10,875 bases of DNA from Planctomycetota bacterium (GTDB taxonomy: Bacteria > Planctomycetota > Phycisphaerae > UBA1845 > UTPLA1), in contig JAPULF010000089.1 of the NCBI GenBank assembly GCA_027295245.1, forward strand, positions 1 to 10,875, in the 5' to 3' direction. The notes under the pieces were generated by a model. The model did not search any database, was not told the DNA's origin, and saw nothing but the letters and a program-made list of their open reading frames with translations. Made by a program: the position numbers and the translations under genes. Positions 6,878 to 10,875 of this stretch are shown here, piece by piece (the first letter of the stretch is position 1; each line of letters starts with the position of its first letter).

Positions 6878-7708
6878 ATGGATGCCACTTCAAACAACAA
6901 TCGTGCCGGCAAACGAGCACGATTTCGGCGGTCGTATGTTGTCAACGCCGCGTTTCAGTGGAAGTACACCTTGTCGATCGTATTCGGCGTGTTCATTGCG
7001 TCGTCGTTGCTGAGTTCGGTGCTGTTCGGCGTCCTTCACAGCAGAGCCCGGGCCACCATCCTGCACCAAACCAATCCGAGCGCGGTCGCGTCCGTGTCGA
7101 GCGCCCCCATCGTATTGGCCACCAGCCTGGGATTCGCGGCCTTGCTGGGCGCCGGCCTGGGGCTTTGGGCCATGATCGTAACGCATCGCATCTACGGTCC
7201 CATTTTCGTGATTGAAGGGCTTCTCGGCGTCTTGGCACGAGGCCGGTTTCCGAAACGGAGGCCGCTTCGGCGAAAGGACGAGTTCAAGGGTTTCTACGAT
7301 GCATTCTGGCGATCGGTCGAGTCCATGAAGGCGCTGAAGCGAAGCGAATTAAAGAAGCTGACCGAGTCGCTGGCGCTGGCCAAGTCGGCGCTCGACAGTG
7401 AGGGATCCGGGGGCAGGGACATGCTCGAATCGCTCGTAACGCGGCTCGAATCGATGCGAGCCGAATGCGCCGAGTCCGTGGACGTCGAGTCTTCCGAGGC
7501 CTGCGCGCAGACCGATCGACCCAACGTCAACGCCTGCGACGATTCCGACGCCCGATCGATCGAGTCGATCGCCAATCAAGTTGACTCGATGCGAGACGAA
7601 TGCGACCGAGCAGTCGGCGATCCGACCCAATGCGGCCGGGACGAAAGTGCCGACTCCTGTGCAGTGGACCCAAGCCCCAACTGCGACAACTCAAAGTCTG
7701 AATCGTAA
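6878..7708 (+). CDS. Two-TM HAMP-like membrane protein with cysteine-bearing acidic tail
   Basis: A 276-aa protein. A basic cytoplasmic N-terminus (KRARFRR) precedes helix 1 (about 31-53), a very short extra-cytoplasmic loop (54-77) and helix 2 (about 78-101). A HAMP-like linker follows (102-155): it has the expected Pro in HRIYGPIF, a Gly near 122, DEF at 134-136 and the closing FYDAFWRSVESM. No kinase, methyl-accepting or cyclase domain comes after it. Instead there is a helical stretch, then an acidic tail of about 95 residues. The tail holds all seven cysteines of the protein (197, 209, 220, 242, 252, 261, 269) and a repeated helix: LESLVTRLESMRAEC (183-197) and IESIANQVDSMRDEC (228-242). 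The ATG at 6878 was chosen for its AGGAGG site 10 nt upstream. HAMP modules relay signals between membrane and cytoplasm; partner and signal are unknown. It is convergent with folK. Confidence 0.82.
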   Translation: MDATSNNNRAGKRARFRRSYVVNAAFQWKYTLSIVFGVFIASSLLSSVLFGVLHSRARATILHQTNPSAVASVSSAPIVLATSLGFAALLGAGLGLWAMIVTHRIYGPIFVIEGLLGVLARGRFPKRRPLRRKDEFKGFYDAFWRSVESMKALKRSELKKLTESLALAKSALDSEGSGGRDMLESLVTRLESMRAECAESVDVESSEACAQTDRPNVNACDDSDARSIESIANQVDSMRDECDRAVGDPTQCGRDESADSCAVDPSPNCDNSKSES

Positions 7709-7847
7709 TACCCCCGATCGAGGGATCTTCGCGTGGATCGACGCGCCGGACGAAGTCGATTCACGCCGTTCTTTGTGATCTCCCGGCGAACGGGCTCCTC
7801 GATCGCGACGACCCTGATCAAACCCCCGCGGCATTCGTCAAACTGCG

Positions 7848-8351
7848 CTAATCGTGCCCGCCGGTGAATTCGGGAAGTCCGTCCAGAATCTCGGCGGCGG
7901 TCTGCTCCAGGGTGGGGTGAACGAAGTCGGGAGCGATTTCGGCCAGCGGCTCCATGACGAAGCGGCGTGTATGCATGTGGGGATGCGGAAGCATCAGTTT
8001 GGCCGAAGCCCGAATCTCGTCGTCGAACGACAGCAAGTCCAGGTCGATCGTCCGGGGGCCCCAGCGAACCGACCGCTTGCGGCCGAGCGAATCCTCTATG
8101 TTCAGGCAGACTGCCAGCAGTCGTCGGGAGGTGAGCGTCGTCTCCACCCGGACCACGGCATTGATAAACGAATCCTGTCCGGGCGGGCCGCCCACGGGTT
8201 CGGTTTCGTACAGGGCGGATGCCTTCGTTACGTTGATGCCACGCGTGCTTTCGAGGGAATTCAAGGCGGCAGCGATGTTCTTCTCGCGGTTGCCCATGTT
8301 GGAGCCCAACCCGACGTATGCGACGTGCTTGTTCCGTTCGGCTTCTACCAT
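7848..8351 (-). CDS. folK: FolK, 6-hydroxymethyl-7,8-dihydropterin pyrophosphokinase
   Basis: A 167-aa HPPK, the usual family size. It transfers pyrophosphate from ATP to 6-hydroxymethyl-7,8-dihydropterin, the step before dihydropteroate synthase in folate synthesis, in the cytoplasm. Visible signatures are AYVGLGSNMGNREKNI (11-26); ALYETEPVGGPPGQDSFINA (46-65), which binds pterin; the family signature RWGPRTIDLDLL (97-108) with the magnesium-binding Asp pair D103 and D105; and LPHPHMHTRRFVMEPL (121-136). The ATG at 8351 gives the standard N-terminus, and the frame upstream to 8534 is an antisense-like shadow inside dapL. It overlaps the dapL stop by 7 nt, so it is probably translated by coupling from the dapL message. 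The two gene products share no pathway step. Confidence 0.95.
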   Translation of the reverse strand: MVEAERNKHVAYVGLGSNMGNREKNIAAALNSLESTRGINVTKASALYETEPVGGPPGQDSFINAVVRVETTLTSRRLLAVCLNIEDSLGRKRSVRWGPRTIDLDLLSFDDEIRASAKLMLPHPHMHTRRFVMEPLAEIAPDFVHPTLEQTAAEILDGLPEFTGGHD

Positions 8352-9517
8352 TGGAGTCCAGCCAGCCGATCCAGCGCCTCGGCAACGCGTTCGGCTTCGA
8401 TGGTCAGCGCGAATCGAACATAGCCTTCGCCCGCGGCCCCGAATCCGACACCCGGCACGGCGACGATCGCGGCCTCGTCCAGCATTCGGGCGGCGCAGGT
8501 CATCGAGTCGAGTCCGTTCGGGCAACGGGCCCAAACATAGAACGTGGCCCGCGGCGTTCGGACTTCGAACCCGAGGCGGTTGAGGCCGGGCACCAGAAGA
8601 TCGCGGCGTTGCCTGTACAGATCCCGGATGCCGGCGATCTCGGGTCCGTCAATGTTGCGGAGCGCGGTGACGCCGGCTTGCTGGATGGCATTGAATTGTC
8701 CGGAGTCCATGTTGCCCTTGATCTTGGCCAGGGCCGCCAGGACCTCGGGGTTTCCGACCGCGAATCCGAGACGCCAGCCGGTCATGTTGAATGTCTTGCT
8801 GAGGGAGTGAAGTTCGACGGCGACTTCACCGGCGCCGGGGACCTCCAGGACCGAATGCGGCCGGTCGCCGTCTTCGAATGACATTTCGCAATAGGCCGCG
8901 TCGGAACAGATGACGAAGTCGTACTCTCGGGCCAAAGCCACACAGCGTTCATAAAACGCGAGATCCGCGACGGCGCCGGTCGGATTGTTCGGATAGTTCA
9001 CGAATAGCAACGATGTTTCTTTCAGAATCCCCTCCGGGATTGCATCGAGATCCGGAACAAACCGGTTTTCCTCCGTGAGCGGCATGATGTGGGGTCGGCC
9101 GCCGGCAAAGATGCTGGCTGACTGATAAACCGGGTAGCCGGGCTGCGGCACGAGCGTCCGGTCGCCGGGATTGACGACCGCCAGCGGCAGGTGCCCCAGC
9201 CCTTCCTTGGTACCGATCAAGGTCAGCACTTCTCGGTCGGGATCGACCTTGACGCCGAACCTCCGGGCGAACCAGTCCGCGGCAGTGGATTTGAATTCGG
9301 GAGCGCCGGCGTCGTGCGGATAGGGATGATTGGCCGGGTCGTAAATAGCCTCGGCCATGCGGTCAATGATGAACTTGGGCGTCGGCCGGTCGGGATCGCC
9401 GACGCCGAAGTCGATCACATCCCTGCCGGCCGCGATGGCGGCACGTTTCTTGTGATCGATTTCGATGAAAAGGTACGGCGGTAGCGCCTCGAGGCGACTT
9501 GCTTTCTTGAACGGCAT
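8345..9517 (-). CDS. dapL: LL-diaminopimelate aminotransferase-type class I/II aminotransferase
   Basis: A 390-aa PLP-dependent fold-type I aminotransferase. It best resembles DapL, which converts L-tetrahydrodipicolinate directly to LL-diaminopimelate with glutamate as amino donor, for lysine and peptidoglycan. Key segments are FGVGDPDRPTP (37-47), YPHDAGAPEF (66-75), IGTKEGLGHL (101-110), QPGYPVYQ (125-132), FVNYPNNPTGA (172-182), SDAAYCEMSFE (205-215), and SLSKTFNMTGWRLGFAVG (238-255) with PLP lysine K241. The YPNNPTG, SDAAY and SKTFNMTGWR run matches bacterial DapL; a related aspartate- or alanine-type aminotransferase is the main alternative. The ATG at 9517 has GGAG 8 nt upstream; an in-frame GTG at 9526 lies inside that site. 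It heads a two-gene operon with folK, driven by the promoter at 9576-9605. Confidence 0.88.
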   Translation of the reverse strand: MPFKKASRLEALPPYLFIEIDHKKRAAIAAGRDVIDFGVGDPDRPTPKFIIDRMAEAIYDPANHPYPHDAGAPEFKSTAADWFARRFGVKVDPDREVLTLIGTKEGLGHLPLAVVNPGDRTLVPQPGYPVYQSASIFAGGRPHIMPLTEENRFVPDLDAIPEGILKETSLLFVNYPNNPTGAVADLAFYERCVALAREYDFVICSDAAYCEMSFEDGDRPHSVLEVPGAGEVAVELHSLSKTFNMTGWRLGFAVGNPEVLAALAKIKGNMDSGQFNAIQQAGVTALRNIDGPEIAGIRDLYRQRRDLLVPGLNRLGFEVRTPRATFYVWARCPNGLDSMTCAARMLDEAAIVAVPGVGFGAAGEGYVRFALTIEAERVAEALDRLAGLQW

Positions 9518-9530
9518 GGTATGCACTCCG

Positions 9531-9559
9531 TTGCGGGCGGCCGGGGGCGGGGGTACGAT
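9531..9559 (+). promoter_or_regulatory. Weak sigma70-like promoter candidate for the zinc-ribbon gene
   Basis: TTGCGG at 9531-9536 and TACGAT at 9554-9559 are 17 nt apart. The -35 match is poor and the -10 match is four of six. A second TACGAT follows at 9560-9565. It overlaps nothing coding and points toward the plus-strand gene. If used, it would give a leader of about 100 nt to the GTG at 9665, or about 40 nt to the ATG at 9605. Confidence 0.25.
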
Positions 9560-9575
9560 TACGATGCGCCGGGCG

Positions 9576-9605
9576 ATTGTAGGGTCGGTTCTCGAAGAGC
9601 GTCAA
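9576..9605 (-). promoter_or_regulatory. Sigma70-like promoter of the dapL-folK operon
   Basis: On the minus strand TTGACG (9605-9600) and TACAAT (9581-9576) are separated by 18 nt; each is one base from consensus. Transcription would start near 9569, leaving a leader of about 50 nt before the dapL ATG with its GGAG site. It lies in the divergent gap between dapL and the zinc-ribbon gene. Confidence 0.6.
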
Positions 9606-9664
9606 TGGTGAAAGCAGGCGGCGCAGCGAGCCGACCCTCGGTTCGTGGACCGGAGACGACGAAC

Positions 9665-10453
9665 GTGTCTACTGCTCCCAATTCGTTCCCCTGTCCATCG
9701 TGCGGCAGGCAAATCGCAGCCGCCGGCATGCCCGGCGCGCCGGTTCGATGTCCGGTTTGCGCTCAAGTCGTGAAGGTGCCGATCGCTGATCCACCGACCC
9801 ATCCGGCAGCATCGCAGCCGCCTCCCCAGACGCCGCAAAAGAAAACAAACGGCTTGGCCATAGCCGCCCTGCTGTGCGGTCTTGTAGGCATTATCACGTC
9901 CTGCTTCCCGATCATCGGCCTGGTTGGGGTGATACTGGGCATCGTCGCGTTAGTCCAATTGCGAGACGAACCGGAGCGCTTTCGCGGCAAGGGCATGGCA
10001 ATCACCGGAATCTTCGCCGGGGCCGTAAGCCTCATCCTTCCCTTCGTACTGTATTCTGCTATCGGCCCGTGGATCAGTCGTTCCGCCTGCTATGAAAACC
10101 TGATTGTGGTTCGCGAAGGAATGTTGCGATACGCCGTGGCCAACGACTCCGCTTATCCGCCAGACTTCGAGACGGCGATCCAGTCAGGCGACGTCTCGAT
10201 CGACGACTTTTTTTGCGTGGGCGGCGATTTCGTCAGCGAAGATCCGTACGAGTGCTATCAGTATATTGAAGGGCAAACAACCGATGACGATCCGGACAAC
10301 GTGCTGATCTACGAGAAACCGGGATGCCACGAGGGCGGCTCGTCGGTGCTGTTCCTCGACGGCCGCATCGAGTTCATCGAGCCGTACGCCCGGATTGAAG
10401 AACTCGTTGCCGATACGTGGGCGCGACTCGCGGACAAACCGACCGGCGAATGA
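9665..10453 (+). CDS. Zinc-ribbon, DUF4190-like membrane protein with C-terminal H-X9-DG motif
   Basis: A 262-aa protein of unknown function built from three parts. Residues 10-32 form a small zinc ribbon (CPSC at 10-13 and CPVC at 29-32). After a Pro-rich linker, two membrane helices (about 64-98 and 112-132) resemble DUF4190, including the short QLRDEPERFRGKGMAITGI turn between them. The rest (about 140-262) should be extra-cytoplasmic. It carries AYPPDFETAIQSG (163-175), like the part of type II secretion pseudopilins that follows their long helix, and ends with H222-X9-D232-G233 (CHEGGSSVLFLDG). This matches the H-X9-DG motif of planctomycete prepilin-like proteins. I chose GTG at 9665 because GGAG lies 9 nt upstream and the product then begins close to the ribbon; ATG at 9605 is a real alternative, adding 20 residues. 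It is divergent from dapL. Confidence 0.75.
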   Translation: MSTAPNSFPCPSCGRQIAAAGMPGAPVRCPVCAQVVKVPIADPPTHPAASQPPPQTPQKKTNGLAIAALLCGLVGIITSCFPIIGLVGVILGIVALVQLRDEPERFRGKGMAITGIFAGAVSLILPFVLYSAIGPWISRSACYENLIVVREGMLRYAVANDSAYPPDFETAIQSGDVSIDDFFCVGGDFVSEDPYECYQYIEGQTTDDDPDNVLIYEKPGCHEGGSSVLFLDGRIEFIEPYARIEELVADTWARLADKPTGE

Positions 10454-10473
10454 CTACCATCAAGCCGGGACCG

Positions 10474-10875
10474 TCAATTGCGCGACCCGATAAAGAGTCG
10501 CAGCACATACCAGAACATGAGGGCCACGGAGGCGAACAGTTCCAAGGCGGCGCCGACGTACCGTTCCTCGGGGTAGCGGCGAATCACGTTCGAGGTGTCA
10601 TAGAGAATCGCACCGCCGGCGAACGCGATCATGCCGATCGAGAACCACGAGCCGAGCGTAAGATCAAAAAATACGGCCGCCACGATCAGCCCGAGGGCGC
10701 AAAATCCGATCCATTTGAGAAGGCCGCCGAGAAAAGAGAAATCTTTTCCGGTTCCGAAAGCGATCGCGGTCAGCCCCGTAAACCCGATGATCGTGGTAAG
10801 AGCGGCGCTGCCGATCACGCCCGGTGCGTACTCGTTTGCCATCCACAAGAGCGGAACGAAGATGATCGCCTCGGC
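10474..10875 (-). CDS. Bax inhibitor-1/YccA-family membrane protein, C-terminal part (cut at window end)
   Basis: The frame is open through the window edge, so the N-terminal portion is missing; 133 residues are visible. It has about four hydrophobic helices with family marks: GKDFSFLGGLLKW (the 'kkDfsflggfL' loop), then ILYDTSNVIRRYPEERYVGA and ALELFASVALMFWYVLRLF near the C-terminus. BI-1/YccA proteins are multi-pass membrane proteins; Bacillus YetJ is a pH-sensitive calcium leak channel, and E. coli YccA modulates the FtsH protease. The Asp in LYDT corresponds to one half of the YetJ di-aspartyl sensor. The second Asp position appears to be Ser (LFASV), as in YccA-type members. The gene ends 20 nt from the convergent zinc-ribbon gene. 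A TTG at 10848 is internal, not the start. Confidence 0.88.
   Translation of the reverse strand, partial: AEAIIFVPLLWMANEYAPGVIGSAALTTIIGFTGLTAIAFGTGKDFSFLGGLLKWIGFCALGLIVAAVFFDLTLGSWFSIGMIAFAGGAILYDTSNVIRRYPEERYVGAALELFASVALMFWYVLRLFIGSRN

Noticed and set aside
6586..6945. Minus-strand open frame across the non-coding region
   Set aside because: Arg-rich with no recognisable feature, and it runs into the start of the HAMP-like gene.
7709..7847. Possible bidirectional terminator between the HAMP-like gene and folK
   Set aside because: Only 3-4 bp stems (such as CCCG/CGGG around 7794) are visible and no T-run follows.
7576..8385. Minus-strand open frame crossing the folK region in another frame
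   Set aside because: Arg-rich shadow; FolK in the correct frame has its complete signature.
9605..9664. 20-residue N-terminal extension of the zinc-ribbon protein from ATG 9605
   Set aside because: Not excluded, but this ATG overlaps the dapL -35 element, and GTG 9665 has the better-placed GGAG site.

Overview
The window is GC-rich (roughly 60% by eye) bacterial chromosome with tightly packed, often overlapping genes. It holds nine genes, cut at both edges, and no mobile element, CRISPR array, tRNA or rRNA that I can recognise. The likely source is a planctomycete or a close relative. The clues are a CcsA-type cytochrome c assembly protein with a large extra-cytoplasmic N-terminal region, an LL-diaminopimelate aminotransferase (DapL route to lysine and peptidoglycan), and a protein ending in the H-X9-DG motif that is very common in planctomycete pseudopilin-like proteins. 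This assignment is an inference from family knowledge; no search was run.

Layout. The tail of a CPBP-family membrane protease (+) meets, tail to tail, a three-gene minus-strand operon (278-4546). In transcription order this encodes a putative lipoprotein with a duplicated domain, ResB and CcsA. The genes overlap by 8 and 4 nt. ResB and CcsA together are the System II cytochrome c synthase, which carries haem across the membrane and attaches it to apocytochromes. The lipoprotein is unassigned but probably cotranscribed. From a divergent 182-bp gap, larC (nickel-pincer cofactor biosynthesis) runs on the plus strand. It overlaps by 4 nt a one-TM protein with a coiled coil and a C-terminal DUF6115-like helix-turn-helix.

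A 368-bp non-coding stretch (6510-6877) holds a small hairpin and a cluster of CGGTGA hexamers. It precedes a two-TM, HAMP-like protein with a cysteine-bearing acidic tail and no recognisable output domain. Convergent to it are folK (folate biosynthesis) and dapL on the minus strand, overlapping by 7 nt and led by a good sigma70-like promoter (TTGACG-N18-TACAAT). Divergent from dapL is a zinc-ribbon/DUF4190-like/H-X9-DG protein. The window ends inside a convergent Bax inhibitor-1/YccA-family membrane protein.

Most of the content is housekeeping: cytochrome c maturation, cofactor synthesis, lysine and folate synthesis. I found no convincing new defence or mobile system. The least explained parts are the duplicated-domain lipoprotein with its apparently leaderless promoter, the HAMP-like protein with its cysteine tail and upstream region, and the zinc-ribbon/H-X9-DG fusion.
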